Part shown: positions 1 to 8,255 of the stretch, in pieces
Layout of the letters: each line of letters begins with the position of its first letter
Position numbering within the stretch: the stretch's first letter is position 1
Origin: Bacillota bacterium
GTDB taxonomy: Bacteria > Bacillota > Bacilli > Paenibacillales > NBRC-103111
NCBI GenBank assembly: GCA_023388055.1
Contig: JAEWGW010000042.1
Coordinates: forward strand, 1-33,322
DNA: 33,322 nt
Direction of reading: 5' to 3'
Position numbers and translations under genes: made by a program
The notes under the pieces: generated by a model
Database searches by the model: none
Seen by the model: the letters and a program-made list of their open reading frames with translations, nothing else
What the model was told of the DNA's origin: nothing

Positions 1-127
1 CAGGTTACCTACGTGTTACTCACCCGTCCGCCGCTAGCTTGTCCCCGAAGGAACAAACCCGCTCGACTTGCATGTATTAGGCACGCCGCCAGCGTTCGTC
101 CTGAGCCAGGATCAAACTCTCCATAAA
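1..127 (-). rRNA. 16S ribosomal RNA, 5' end (partial)
   Basis: Read on the minus strand, this is the conserved start of bacterial 16S rRNA: AGAGTTTGATCCTGGCTCAG, followed by the GACGAACGCTGGCGGC segment, variable region V1 and the GGGTGAGTAACACGTAGGTA segment. The mature 5' end is placed at about 127 by analogy with Bacillus 16S (TTTAT-GGAGAG); the rest of the gene and presumably the rrn operon lie beyond the left edge. The V1 hairpin closed by a TTCG-type loop fits Bacillota. Identity as 16S is certain; the exact mature end is approximate. Confidence 0.97.
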
Positions 128-266
128 AGCGGTCCCGAAGGACCGTTATGTTAAGCTGATTGCTCAATTGTTCAAACGTTTGGCTTCATTGTTTTGCTGC
201 TCGTTGTTCAGTTTTCAAGGAGCTAACTATTAATTACCAGCTTACTTCGTCAGCGTTTCACCGCCG

Positions 267-302
267 GAATAACAATATATCATGTTCGACATCTTTCGTC
301 AA
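267..302 (-). promoter_or_regulatory. Sigma-A promoter of the rrn operon
   Basis: On the minus strand a -35 TTGACG (297-302) and a -10 TATATT (274-279) are separated by exactly 17 bases. Transcription would start near 267, about 140 bases before mature 16S, a normal leader length for Bacillota rRNA operons. Confidence 0.85.
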
Positions 303-422
303 GCATCTTTTTTTATTGTTTTTTCCACCGAAGAAGTGACAAGACATACCTTACCATATAGGTCCTAAGAAGTGCAACCCCTATGCTTTAAGTTCTAATT
401 TTCGGAATATTGAGTCCTATAA

Positions 423-459
423 GAAAAAGCCTTCCAATTCACCAGACATCTTGGAAGGC
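423..459 (-). terminator. Rho-independent terminator of the MerR/ABC operon
   Basis: A perfect 9-bp stem, GCCTTCCAA (429-437) and TTGGAAGGC (451-459), is followed on the minus strand by TTTTTC. It lies 10 bases after the permease stop codon and separates this operon from the rrn promoter. Confidence 0.88.
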
Positions 460-469
460 ACTTCTCTCC

Positions 470-1216
470 TTACTCCCACTTGAAAAACCGGACCGCCGCC
501 ACCGAACAGATCAGAGCCAAACCCGCCATCACAGCAAGCGGAAGCAAAACATCGTCCGCCGGCAAACCCAAGGATGCCGCCTTCATCAGCTTAATGCCTT
601 GGGTCAACGGGAGCACATCCGCAGCCTTTTGAAGCGCGCTGGGCATTACCTCATAAGGAAGTGTCGCACCCGAAAACACCAGCATCGGAAAATACAGCAC
701 ACTGGCCCAGATGCCTGCCGTTTTGATATTGGACGCTGTCCCGCCCACCAATAACCCGATACTGAAGATAGAAAGCAGGACCATCAGGTATGCACCCAGG
801 AAGGTCAGCCAGCTGCCCTCCATCCGGTATCCGAAAAACAACGCTGCAGTAGCATACACCAGCAGCAGCGAGATAACCGATGCAAGAGCATAAACGCTAA
901 CCTGGACGGCCAGCAGCATGGACGGGCTTACCGGTGTCACCTTAAACCGTTTAAGGGTTTTTCTCTGCCGGCAATCGGATATCACCAACGGCAGCCCCAT
1001 AACCCCTCCCGCACAAACGGCAATGGCCGCAACTGCCCCGAAGGATTGCTCCAGAAACGAATAGTCAGCACCTTCGAAGGCCGGCTTGCTGCCATATACA
1101 ATTCCGAGGATCACCACAACCACAACCGGCATGCATATGGAGAAAATAAGCAAATCCATCCCCCGCAGCGCCAGCTTCCACTCGGTATTAAACAATGCTT
1201 TGAAGATCCGCAACAC
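470..1216 (-). CDS. ABC-2 type transporter permease
   Basis: Membrane subunit of an ABC exporter, partner of the ATPase gene just upstream. The protein starts with the hydrophilic stretch FKALFNTEWKLALRG, then shows about six hydrophobic segments (one rich in PVVVVVILGIVYG, the last near the C terminus, LAVMAGLALICSVAAVRFF), as expected for ABC2_membrane proteins. The open frame extends upstream to 1303, but a strong AGGAGGT (1222-1228) sits 5 bases before GTG (1214-1216) and 8 bases before TTG (1211-1213), so the start is one of these; about 248 residues. It overlaps the end of the ATPase gene by 29 bases, indicating translational coupling. The substrate is unknown; drug or peptide export is inferred from the MerR neighbour. 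Confidence 0.85.
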   Translation of the reverse strand: MLRIFKALFNTEWKLALRGMDLLIFSICMPVVVVVILGIVYGSKPAFEGADYSFLEQSFGAVAAIAVCAGGVMGLPLVISDCRQRKTLKRFKVTPVSPSMLLAVQVSVYALASVISLLLVYATAALFFGYRMEGSWLTFLGAYLMVLLSIFSIGLLVGGTASNIKTAGIWASVLYFPMLVFSGATLPYEVMPSALQKAADVLPLTQGIKLMKAASLGLPADDVLLPLAVMAGLALICSVAAVRFFKWE

Positions 1217-1934
1217 CGGCCACCTCCTCATCCGTATACCACAGATAGGCATCCTCGAAGGTTTCGCACGGACTCGAGACCATTGCCTCCCGGACCGTTC
1301 CATAGAAAACCGCCTTGCCCTTTTTCATAATCATCACATGGTCGCACAACACCTCCACCTCATCCATAAAGTGGGAGGTCAGCAGGATCGTCAGCCCCTC
1401 TGCCTTCAGCTGGCTGAGGCATTGCCAGACATCCCGGCGTGCCCGGGCATCCAATCCGGTCGTCAATTCATCCAGAAACACTACCTCGGGATCCGGAATA
1501 AGAGCCAGTACAATAAAAAGCCGCTGCCGCTCCCCTCCGGACAGCTCGCTGACCATTCTTCCGGCTTTGTCGGAAAGGCCGAACCTCTGCAGCAGGCCAT
1601 GGTAATCCGACGGGTTTCGGTAAAGCGCCCAGGTCATCCGGCAAAGCTCGGTTACCTTGATTTTGTCCTGATACTTCGCCTCCTGGAACTGCACACCCAC
1701 CTTTTCAAAAAGCCGCTTCCGATCCTTCAGAGGGTCCATGCCCAACACCGAAACCCTTCCGGAATCATAGCTTTTGGTACCCAGGATACATTCAATGGCC
1801 GTGCTTTTTCCCGCTCCATTGGCACCCAATAAACCGAACACCTCTCCGCGGCGGACGGTAAAGCCCAGTTGTTCCACAGCCCGGACCGAGCCGTAGGACT
1901 TGCCTAAATTCTCTACTTGGATAGTCGTTTCCAC
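1188..1934 (-). CDS. ABC transporter ATP-binding protein
   Basis: Nucleotide-binding subunit energising the downstream permease. In the 248-residue protein from the GTG start, the Walker A motif GANGAGKST is at about 37-45, the Q-loop near 82-84, the signature LSGGERQR at 131-138, Walker B VVFLDE at 151-156 followed by LTTGLD, and the switch histidine in LTSH near 188. The D-loop region reads DELTTGLD instead of the commoner DEPTTGLD, as in some drug-export ATPases. The frame is open to 1976, but AAGGAGG lies 7 bases upstream of GTG at 1934, which fixes the start. The gene is 59 bases downstream of the MerR gene and probably co-transcribed with it. Confidence 0.92.
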   Translation of the reverse strand: METTIQVENLGKSYGSVRAVEQLGFTVRRGEVFGLLGANGAGKSTAIECILGTKSYDSGRVSVLGMDPLKDRKRLFEKVGVQFQEAKYQDKIKVTELCRMTWALYRNPSDYHGLLQRFGLSDKAGRMVSELSGGERQRLFIVLALIPDPEVVFLDELTTGLDARARRDVWQCLSQLKAEGLTILLTSHFMDEVEVLCDHVMIMKKGKAVFYGTVREAMVSSPCETFEDAYLWYTDEEVAGVADLQSIV

Positions 1935-1993
1935 CTGAAAACCTCCTTCTTTTTGCCGGCACAAAAAGAATAGCATCCATAGAAAGTCCGGTG

Positions 1994-2770
1994 TTAAAGT
2001 GGAGGGTTGGGGGAAAAGGAAAGCCTCATCCGGTGCAGATGGGCCAGCATGGTATCCGCATTGCAGGCAGCCGCCTCCAGCGTGGTCAGAAGAGTATCAC
2101 AGGCGGAGATAATGTCGTCATCCTCCCGCGGCGTATCAATAGCGGTGCGCAGGTCAGGAAGGGGTGCACCCCCCGTTAAGCCGGACAGCATACGCAGGAT
2201 AGCCGATAGCGAATAATTGGCGCTGCGCAGGGCACGGATGATTTTAAGCCGCCGAAGATCCTCACCTGAATATACCCGATACCCGTTCTGCTTGCGTTTC
2301 ACGGTTAATCGCCCGTTCATTTCCCAATTCCGCAAAGCATCCATGGAAATGTCCAATAGATCGGCTGTTTCCTGCCGCGTCAAGGCCATCCAGGGTTCTG
2401 CCGGCTTGTAATCCGTAAGCAGCTCCTCCACCAGCTGCATCGCCTCTTCAGCATGCTGCTGCTCCTCCCGGATTTGGCAGCGGTAAGCTTCGGCAATACG
2501 GATAGCCTCTGCAAAATCCTCCGCCGCCGATGCCTTAATCACAGCGATGGATTTCTTGCGAAGGCCGTTCTGCAGCACCTCAACAGCAAAGGCCATGCGG
2601 ATCAGCTTCATCTGCTCCATATGCAAATCAGTGAATATTCTGTAGCCATTGGGCCGGCGGGCAGGCTTCGAAATAAATCCGAATTCCTCATACAGCCGGA
2701 CAGTATTGGGGTGAATCCCGTTAACACGGGCAAGCTCGACGGTTTTGTAGCTGTTATTGTAGCTGTTCAT
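1994..2770 (-). CDS. Transcriptional regulator with two MerR-type DNA-binding domains
   Basis: Likely regulator of the ABC exporter genes that follow. The N-terminal winged HTH (about 8-75) has the MerR hallmarks ARVNGIHPNTVRLYEEFGFI and RRPNGYRIF. A helical linker (about 75-125) follows, then a second MerR-like HTH (about 130-195): LTRQETADLLDISMDALRNW, then KRKQNGYRVYSGEDLRRLKI. The last 60 residues are helical with no cysteine-rich metal site or obvious drug-binding domain. Ordinary MerR proteins have one HTH and work as dimers, so this 258-residue chain may form an internal pseudo-dimer on DNA (inference). The ATG at 2768-2770 is preferred over the in-frame TTG at 2774-2776, because GGAGG (2780-2784) is 9 bases from the ATG and only 3 from the TTG. 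Confidence 0.88.
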   Translation of the reverse strand: MNSYNNSYKTVELARVNGIHPNTVRLYEEFGFISKPARRPNGYRIFTDLHMEQMKLIRMAFAVEVLQNGLRKKSIAVIKASAAEDFAEAIRIAEAYRCQIREEQQHAEEAMQLVEELLTDYKPAEPWMALTRQETADLLDISMDALRNWEMNGRLTVKRKQNGYRVYSGEDLRRLKIIRALRSANYSLSAILRMLSGLTGGAPLPDLRTAIDTPREDDDIISACDTLLTTLEAAACNADTMLAHLHRMRLSFSPNPPL

Positions 2771-2810
2771 TGGCAATCGCCTCCGGGGCTAAGCTAAGTT
2801 CGTTATCTCT

Positions 2811-2850
2811 ATTGTACCTCCCTCCCCAAGTCTGGTGCTATAATGGAGGG
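2811..2850. promoter_or_regulatory. Candidate divergent promoter/operator between the MerR and SASP genes
   Basis: The plus strand carries an extended -10 TGCTATAAT (2836-2844). The minus strand carries TACAAT (2811-2816), a possible -10 for the MerR gene. A CCCTCC/GGAGGG inverted repeat (2820-2825 and 2845-2850) encloses the region and could be a regulator site. No good -35 hexamer is visible on either strand, so this is tentative. No convincing sigma-G promoter for the SASP gene was recognised. Confidence 0.3.
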
Positions 2851-2954
2851 TTTTCGTTTGTGCTTCAGGCAGTATGAACGGGAGAGAATGAACAAACACT
2901 ATGGGCAGCACCCCTCTTCCCCATCCCAAATTTGAATGAAAGCGGGGCAACATT

Positions 2955-3245
2955 ATGGGCAGACGCAAAAGCAGACAATATGCCTACCCTGTTTCGCCTT
3001 CGGCCATCAATGCCTTCAAAGCCGATGTGATGCGGCAGCAGGGGTATGCGGTCAACCCGCAGGAACCGGACCAGGTCAAATTCGAGGTCGCCCAATCCAT
3101 GGGCATCCCGCTCTCCCAAGGGGATAACGGCCAGCTGAAAACCGAGGATGCCGGGCGGATCGGCGGCAAAATCGGGGGCGCCATGGTCAAGGAAATGATC
3201 CGGATGGCGCAGCAGCATCTGGCGGATAAGCAAAGAATCCGTTAG
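2955..3245 (+). CDS. Alpha/beta-type small acid-soluble spore protein
   Basis: DNA-binding protein that saturates the spore chromosome and protects it from UV and heat; made in the forespore and degraded by the GPR protease at germination. The 96-residue product has both family signatures: KFEVAQSMGIPL (about 42-53), containing the GPR cleavage site at the Glu-Val bond, and the helix TEDAGRIGGKIGGAMVKEMI (63-82). The N terminus is about 20 residues longer than in Bacillus SspA-D and is Lys/Arg-rich. The ribosome binding site (GCGGGG, 5 bases upstream) is weak. It is a monocistronic gene running opposite to its neighbours and ending at the hairpin at 3260-3292. Its presence shows the organism forms endospores. 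Confidence 0.95.
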   Translation: MGRRKSRQYAYPVSPSAINAFKADVMRQQGYAVNPQEPDQVKFEVAQSMGIPLSQGDNGQLKTEDAGRIGGKIGGAMVKEMIRMAQQHLADKQRIR

Positions 3246-3259
3246 CGGAAGACAAAGCA

Positions 3260-3300
3260 AAGACCTTTCCCCTGTTCATGGAGAAAGGTCTTGTTTGTGT
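3260..3300. terminator. Terminator shared by the SASP and pdhD genes
   Basis: A perfect 10-bp stem AAGACCTTTC (3260-3269) and GAAAGGTCTT (3283-3292) lies between convergent genes. It is followed on the plus strand by GTTTGTGTTT. The U-tract on the minus side is poor (GCTTTGTC), so termination of the PDH operon here is plausible but less clear. Confidence 0.75.
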
Positions 3301-3315
3301 TTCAATTGATGGTGT

Positions 3316-4731
3316 TTATTTGTTGATTTGGTGAATCGCCTGGCCCAACGCGCCTTCGGCAGCTTCCATCACCATCTCGGCTAATGTGGGATGCGCATGG
3401 ATGGTTAAGGCGATATCCTCCAGAGTGGCTCCCATTTCGATGGCCAATCCAATTTCGGCGATCAGATTGGAGGCTTCCGGACCGACCACCTGAGCACCAA
3501 GCACCAGGCCGGTTTTCTTGTCGCCCACTACCTTCACGAAACCTTCTGCACTGCCCAGCGAAAGCGCGCGGCCATTGGCGGCATACGGGAATTTGCCAAT
3601 GGCGACCTCGTAGCCTTCCTTCTTGGCCTCTGTTTCGCTTAAGCCAACACCGGCGATTTCCGGGTCGGAGAATACGACGGCAGGCATGGCCTTGTAATCC
3701 ACCACACTGGGATGTCCGGCGATGGCTTCTGCAGCAACCTTTCCTTCATAAGAAGCCTTATGGGCCAAGGCAGGTCCTGCCACAATATCACCGATGGCAT
3801 AAATATGGGGGACGCTGGTTTGACCCTTTTCGTCCACCTCAATATATCCACGTTCCGTAAGCTTCATATTATCCACGATCTCCAGACCCAGCTCATCCGT
3901 ATTGGGACGGCGGCCTACGGTTACCAGCACATATTCTGCCGTTGCCTGCCGCTCCTCTCCGTTTACGGTATAGGAAACCGTCACGGATTTCTCCGAGGTT
4001 TGGGCGGATTTCGCCATGGCTCCAGTTTCGATCACGGCGCCCGATTTTTGCAGCTTTTTGGCCACCAGGGAGGAGAATTCCTTCTCGAAGCCCGGCAGGA
4101 TGGCGTCGGAGCCCTCCAGGATAGTCAGCTTGGAGCCGAACTTGGAGAAGGTTTGACCCAATTCGATGCCGATGTAGCCGCCGCCGATGACAATCAGGCT
4201 CTCGGGAACATGGTCCAGGCTCAACGCGCTTGTGGAATCGAGAATCCGGTCTCCGAAGGGGAAGGCCTTCAGCTCGATAGGCCGGGAGCCTGTGGCGATA
4301 ATACAATCCACAAAGCGGTACCGTGCGCTGTCATAGCCGCTGATCACCCGAACTTCATTGGAGTTGATAAACAGGACCTCGCCGGAGAGAATCTCCACCT
4401 TGTTTCCCTTCAAAAGTCCGCCCACACCGCCTGTGAGCTTCTTGACGATGCCGCCTTTCCATTCCTGGACCTTGGCAAAATCAACGGAAACCCCTTCTGC
4501 CTTGATGCCCATCGTATCGCCGTGCTGTACGGCCTCCAGATGATGAGCCGCAGAAATCAGCGCTTTGGAGGGGATACAGCCGCGGTTCAGGCAGACGCCC
4601 CCCACCTCGGCTTTATCCACAATGGTCACCTTCCGGCCCAACTGGGCGGCGCGGATAGCCGCCACATAACCGCCGGGACCAGCACCGATCACCAGTACAT
4701 CAATATCCGTGGTAAATTCACCAACAACCAT
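3316..4731 (-). CDS. pdhD: Dihydrolipoyl dehydrogenase (E3)
   Basis: Flavoprotein that reoxidises the dihydrolipoyl groups of E2 with NAD+, closing the pyruvate dehydrogenase cycle. The 471-residue chain has the FAD-binding GAGPGG near 16-21, the redox-active disulfide CLNRGC (Cys47 and Cys52), the NAD-binding GGGYIGIE, the second FAD motif YAIGD, and the C-terminal active-site stretch HAHPTLAEM that supplies the His-Glu pair. It is the last gene of the pdhABCD operon, four bases after pdhC; GGAGGT lies 8 bases before its ATG, inside the end of pdhC. It is the only E3 gene visible in the window, so it may also serve the branched-chain complex encoded at 29604-33061 (inference). Confidence 0.97.
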   Translation of the reverse strand: MVVGEFTTDIDVLVIGAGPGGYVAAIRAAQLGRKVTIVDKAEVGGVCLNRGCIPSKALISAAHHLEAVQHGDTMGIKAEGVSVDFAKVQEWKGGIVKKLTGGVGGLLKGNKVEILSGEVLFINSNEVRVISGYDSARYRFVDCIIATGSRPIELKAFPFGDRILDSTSALSLDHVPESLIVIGGGYIGIELGQTFSKFGSKLTILEGSDAILPGFEKEFSSLVAKKLQKSGAVIETGAMAKSAQTSEKSVTVSYTVNGEERQATAEYVLVTVGRRPNTDELGLEIVDNMKLTERGYIEVDEKGQTSVPHIYAIGDIVAGPALAHKASYEGKVAAEAIAGHPSVVDYKAMPAVVFSDPEIAGVGLSETEAKKEGYEVAIGKFPYAANGRALSLGSAEGFVKVVGDKKTGLVLGAQVVGPEASNLIAEIGLAIEMGATLEDIALTIHAHPTLAEMVMEAAEGALGQAIHQINK

Positions 4732-4735
4732 CGCC

Positions 4736-6088
4736 TTATACCTCCATAACCAGCAGCTCAGGATCGGACAACAGCTGCTTGATGAGATTCACTGCATGCT
4801 GGGCGGTAGCCCCGTCGATCAAACGGTGGTCGAAGCTCAGGGACAAGGCCATGACATCCCCGATGGCAAGTGCGCCGTCACGGACTACCGGCTTCTGGGC
4901 AATCCGTCCGGTGCCCAGGATAGCCACCTCCGGCCAGTTGATGACAGGGGTGAAGAATTGTCCGCCGGCTGAGCCGATATTGGTGATGGAGAAGGTGCTG
5001 CCCTTCATTTCCGAAGGGGAGAGCTTGCCCTCTCTGGCCTTGGCAGCCAGCTCGCTGATTTCGGCGGCAATGGTCCACATGCTCTTGCGGTCGGCATTGG
5101 TCACCACAGGAACGATGAGTCCGTTATCTGTGTCCGTGGCGATGCCCACGTGGAAGTTCTTCTTATACACAATTTCGCTGCGCTCGTCGTCGATGGAAGC
5201 GTTCAAGGCGGGATACTGCTTCAGAGCAGCAACTACAGCCTTCACGATAAAAGGCAAATAGGTGAGCTTGACGCCTTTTTTCTCGGCAATGGGCTTGAGC
5301 CGCTGGCGGAACGCAACCAGCTTGGATACGTCCACCTCGTCCATTACGGTTACGTGAGGAGCCGTATATACCGACTTGGCCATCGCTTGGGCGATAATCT
5401 TGCGGACACCCTTCAGCGGTACACGCTCTTCGGCAGCGTCAGCCACGGCCGGAGCCGCCGATGCAGCGGGCGCCGCGGCTTGGGCTGCCGGAGCAGCTGC
5501 CTCACTTGCAGCCTCCGCTGCTGCGGGTGCTGCCGTTTGGCCGCCTGCGCCGGAAGCGGCGGCGGTAACATCCTCGCGGGTGATCCGGCCGTTTTTGCCG
5601 GAGCCCTGCAGGCGGGTCAAATCCACACCCTGCTCCCGGGCGAACTTGCGCACACCGGGAGTAGCCATGACCTGGCGCCGGTCCTGGACAGGCGCCGAAG
5701 CTGCCACTGCAGCAGGTGCCGCAGGTGCAGGTGGGACTTGTGCTGCAGATGCAGCAGGGGTTGCACCCGGTGCAGCCGCGGGCACTGGATTTTCCGGCGT
5801 TGCCGCAGGTGCAGCCGCAGCTTCAGGAGCAGGTGCCGTACCTTCACCCTCCACCTCGAAAACAGCCACCACATCACCCACATGGGCGACACTGCCTTCT
5901 GCCGCTTTTACCTCCAGTACCTTCCCCGAAACAGGGGCAGGCACCTCAACCACAGCTTTATCGTTCTGGACCTCCATCATAACCTGGTCCTCTTCCAATT
6001 TGTCTCCGGCCTTAATATGCCACTTTACAATTTCGCCCTCATGAAGACCTTCCCCCAGCTCGGGGAACCGGTATTCGAATCGTGCCAT
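4736..6088 (-). CDS. pdhC: Pyruvate dehydrogenase E2, dihydrolipoamide acetyltransferase
   Basis: Core subunit that carries the acetyl group on a swinging lipoyl arm and transfers it to CoA. Domains in order: one lipoyl domain (1-80) with the modified Lys44 in QNDKA; a long Ala/Pro-rich flexible linker; a peripheral-subunit-binding domain (about 139-173; TPGVRKFAREQGVDL, then GKNGRITREDV); a second Ala-rich linker; and the catalytic domain ending with SFDHRLIDG, whose His and Asp are catalytic. At 450 residues it is the usual size for a Gram-positive E2 with one lipoyl domain. AGGAGG lies 8 bases from the ATG. It lies between pdhB and pdhD and is a target of the lipoylation pathway that includes LipL, encoded just upstream of this operon. 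Confidence 0.96.
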   Translation of the reverse strand: MARFEYRFPELGEGLHEGEIVKWHIKAGDKLEEDQVMMEVQNDKAVVEVPAPVSGKVLEVKAAEGSVAHVGDVVAVFEVEGEGTAPAPEAAAAPAATPENPVPAAAPGATPAASAAQVPPAPAAPAAVAASAPVQDRRQVMATPGVRKFAREQGVDLTRLQGSGKNGRITREDVTAAASGAGGQTAAPAAAEAASEAAAPAAQAAAPAASAAPAVADAAEERVPLKGVRKIIAQAMAKSVYTAPHVTVMDEVDVSKLVAFRQRLKPIAEKKGVKLTYLPFIVKAVVAALKQYPALNASIDDERSEIVYKKNFHVGIATDTDNGLIVPVVTNADRKSMWTIAAEISELAAKAREGKLSPSEMKGSTFSITNIGSAGGQFFTPVINWPEVAILGTGRIAQKPVVRDGALAIGDVMALSLSFDHRLIDGATAQHAVNLIKQLLSDPELLVMEV

Positions 6089-6104
6089 CGTTAAACCCTC
6101 CTTT

Positions 6105-7085
6105 CTAGAAATCGAGAACCGTATTCATCCCCGCCAGCACTCTGGCAGGATCTGGCAGCCACTTATCCTCAATTTGGCCGAATGCGAACACTGTGTCCGG
6201 AGCGGTTACCCGGATAACAGGCGCCTCCAGCTGAAGAATCGCTTTTTCGTTGATCCGGGCGATAATCTCCGCCGCAGCTCCCGCAGACCGCTGAGCCTCC
6301 TGGACAACCACAACCCGGCCCGTTTTATTGACGGAAGCCAGAATGGTGTCGGTATCCAAAGGCACGAGTGAGCGCAAATCGATCACCTCTGCTTTGGCAC
6401 CTCTGGTTTTCTCCAGCTCCTCAGCCGCTTTTACTGCCGTATGCACCATCGCGCCGTATGCCAGCACCGTTACATCAGTGCCTTCCCGGACCACATTGGC
6501 TTTGCCGATAGGAACGGTATATTCCCCTTCGGGCACCTCAGCCCGGAAGCCGCGGTACAGCTTCAGATGCTCCATAAAAAACACCGGATCATTATCGCGG
6601 ATAGCGCTGATCATAAGCCCCTTGGCATCATACGGATTGGAGGGGACAACCACCTTCAGGCCGGGAGTCTGCATAAACAGCCCTTCCAGACTGTCCGTAT
6701 GAAGCTCAGGAGCCTTGACCCCTCCGCCGAAGGGGGTCCGGAACACGATGGGAGCATTGTAGCGCCCGCCGGAGCGGTACCGGAGGCGGGAGGCCTGGCC
6801 GCTGATGGAGTCCATCACCTCGAACACAAACCCGATAAACTGGATTTCCGCAACAGGCCGGAAGCCTTGCACGCTAAGCCCTACCGCCAGCCCTCCAATT
6901 CCCGATTCCGCCAGAGGGGTATCGAATACCCGCTCTTCCCCGAATTCCTTCTGAAGTCCTTCTGTTGCCCGAAAAACGCCGCCTACACGGCCTACATCCT
7001 CGCCAAACACCAGCACATTGGAATCCCGCGCCAATTCTACCCGCATGGCGTCGGTTATCGCTTGAATCATTGTCATCTGCGCCAT
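6105..7085 (-). CDS. pdhB: Pyruvate dehydrogenase E1 component, beta subunit
   Basis: With PdhA forms the thiamin-diphosphate E1 heterotetramer that decarboxylates pyruvate and reductively acetylates the lipoyl group of E2. The 326-residue protein has the transketolase pyrimidine-binding domain with the strongly conserved VFGEDVGRVGGVFRAT near the start, the segment LAESGIGGLAVGLSVQGFRP, and the C-terminal transketolase domain (VTVLAYGAMVHTAVKAAEEL). GGGAG is 7 bases before the ATG. It lies 39 bases after pdhA and 16 bases before pdhC. It differs clearly from the branched-chain E1 beta at 31062-32042 although both have the same length. Confidence 0.95.
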   Translation of the reverse strand: MAQMTMIQAITDAMRVELARDSNVLVFGEDVGRVGGVFRATEGLQKEFGEERVFDTPLAESGIGGLAVGLSVQGFRPVAEIQFIGFVFEVMDSISGQASRLRYRSGGRYNAPIVFRTPFGGGVKAPELHTDSLEGLFMQTPGLKVVVPSNPYDAKGLMISAIRDNDPVFFMEHLKLYRGFRAEVPEGEYTVPIGKANVVREGTDVTVLAYGAMVHTAVKAAEELEKTRGAKAEVIDLRSLVPLDTDTILASVNKTGRVVVVQEAQRSAGAAAEIIARINEKAILQLEAPVIRVTAPDTVFAFGQIEDKWLPDPARVLAGMNTVLDF

Positions 7086-7124
7086 ATTGTTTCTCCCGTC
7101 CTTTCCGCCGATTGTCGGTCTATG

Positions 7125-8198
7125 TTAAATCCCTCTGAAATATTCCTTTTGTTCCTCCAGGTAAGCCGGTGTGGACTCGAACATGCTGTCGATCACCCCC
7201 TCCACCGTCATAGGCGCCGCAGCCTCAGCCTGCTTGATGGCATTGGCCACCTCTGCCTTGGCTTCCTCCACGATTTTCATTTCCTGCTCTTCGCTCCACA
7301 AGCCCTTCTTTTCCAAAAAGCGGCGGAACCGGACGAGGGGGTCCTTGACCTCCCACTCTCCCTGTTCATCCTTGGTCCGGTATTTGGTGGGATCGTCGCC
7401 TGACATGGAGTGGGGGCCAAAGCGGTAAGTCAGGGTTTCGATCAGAGTTGGGCCTTCGCCTCTGCGGGCACGCTCCACCGCTTCCGATGTTGCCTTATAT
7501 ACGGCCAGGATATCCATCCCGTCCACCTGAACGCCCGGAATACCTGCAGCTACCGCTTTTTGCGCAATGGTCGCGGCAGCCGTTTGCTTTGAGCGAGGTG
7601 TGGAAATGGCATAATGGTTATTTTGCACGACGAACACCACCGGAAGCTTATAAACGCCGGCGAAGTTCATCCCTTCATAAAAATCTCCCTGGGAGGAGCC
7701 GCCGTCACCGGTGTATGTCATGGCTAAATTGGTGGTGCCGCGTTTTTTGAGTCCCATGGCAACTCCGGCAGCCTGCACGATCTGGGCGCCGATAATAATC
7801 TGCGGCAGGAGGACGTTCACACCCTGCGGAATCCGTCCGCCCTCCTGGTGTCCGCGGGAATATAGGAATGCATTGGCCATAGGCAGTCCGTGCCAATACA
7901 GCTGGGGCATATCGCGGTAACCGGGGCAAACAAAATCTTCCTTAACCAGCGGGAATCCGGTTCCCACAATGCTGGCTTCCTGGCCGGATACAGGGGCATA
8001 AAAGCCCAATCTCCCTTGGCGGTTCAAGCTCACGGCACGCTGGTCCCAGGTACGGGTAAATACCATGCGGCGCATCAGTTCCAGCAATTGCCCATCCTCC
8101 AGTGCGGGGAGTTCCTGTCCGGGAATGATCTCTCCATCAGGGGACAGAACAGATAGGGGTTCCATCTCTTTCAGTATGGCTTCGTAGCGGTTTTCCAT
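7125..8198 (-). CDS. pdhA: Pyruvate dehydrogenase E1 component, alpha subunit
   Basis: Thiamin-diphosphate-binding subunit of E1. The 357-residue protein contains the ThDP/Mg motif starting at GDGGSSQGDFYEG and ending at QNN about 30 residues later, the substrate-channel segment VCPGYRDMPQLYWHG, and the phosphorylation-loop-like RFGPHSMSGDDPTKYRTK. It is the first gene of the pdhABCD operon; AAGGAG lies about 10 bases before the ATG. The upstream region has a -10-like TAGAAT at 8263-8268 and a Fur-box match at 8229-8243, so transcription may respond to iron (inference). Confidence 0.96.
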   Translation of the reverse strand: MENRYEAILKEMEPLSVLSPDGEIIPGQELPALEDGQLLELMRRMVFTRTWDQRAVSLNRQGRLGFYAPVSGQEASIVGTGFPLVKEDFVCPGYRDMPQLYWHGLPMANAFLYSRGHQEGGRIPQGVNVLLPQIIIGAQIVQAAGVAMGLKKRGTTNLAMTYTGDGGSSQGDFYEGMNFAGVYKLPVVFVVQNNHYAISTPRSKQTAAATIAQKAVAAGIPGVQVDGMDILAVYKATSEAVERARRGEGPTLIETLTYRFGPHSMSGDDPTKYRTKDEQGEWEVKDPLVRFRRFLEKKGLWSEEQEMKIVEEAKAEVANAIKQAEAAAPMTVEGVIDSMFESTPAYLEEQKEYFRGI

Positions 8199-8228
8199 CC
8201 TATTTCCACTCCTTACTCTTGTCTGTAA

Positions 8229-8243
8229 TGAGAATCATTTTCA
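8229..8243. promoter_or_regulatory. Fur-box-like operator upstream of pdhA
   Basis: TGAGAATCATTTTCA matches the 7-1-7 Fur consensus TGATAATNATTATCA at all but two symmetric positions, and 15 of 19 positions of the classical 19-bp consensus. It lies 30 bases before the pdhA ATG and about 20 bases downstream of a possible -10. Binding there would be expected to block transcription. A Fur protein is encoded at 16216-16674. The match is seen in the sequence; function is inferred. Confidence 0.6.
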
Positions 8244-8255
8244 ATAAGACCGCCT

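Larger units (their letters stand above)
128..469 (-). other. rrn leader and upstream spacer (no gene)
   Basis: No coding region is supported in this 342-base stretch. On the minus strand it holds, in transcription order, the terminator of the ABC permease gene (423-459), an AT-rich region, the rrn promoter (274-302), a leader containing GCTCCTTGAAAACTGAACAA (typical of Bacillus-type rrn spacers), and a 6-bp hairpin CGGTCC/GGACCG with a TTCG tetraloop (130-145) directly before mature 16S. A weaker upstream promoter-like pair (TTGCAC, then TAAGGT after 18 bases) may exist near 345-380 but is not convincing. Confidence 0.75.

Noticed and set aside
1086..1832. Plus-strand frame of 248 codons opposite the ABC transporter genes
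   Set aside because: Antisense to two well-defined genes, no ribosome site, no motif.
3712..4749. Long plus-strand open frame (345 codons) opposite the E3 gene
   Set aside because: It is the antisense shadow of a clear dihydrolipoyl dehydrogenase gene; the translation has no domain or ribosome binding site and is a by-product of GC-rich codon use.
5376..6044. Ala-rich plus-strand frame opposite pdhC
   Set aside because: The composition arises from the Ala/Pro-rich linker codons of the E2 gene read backwards; no independent evidence for a gene.
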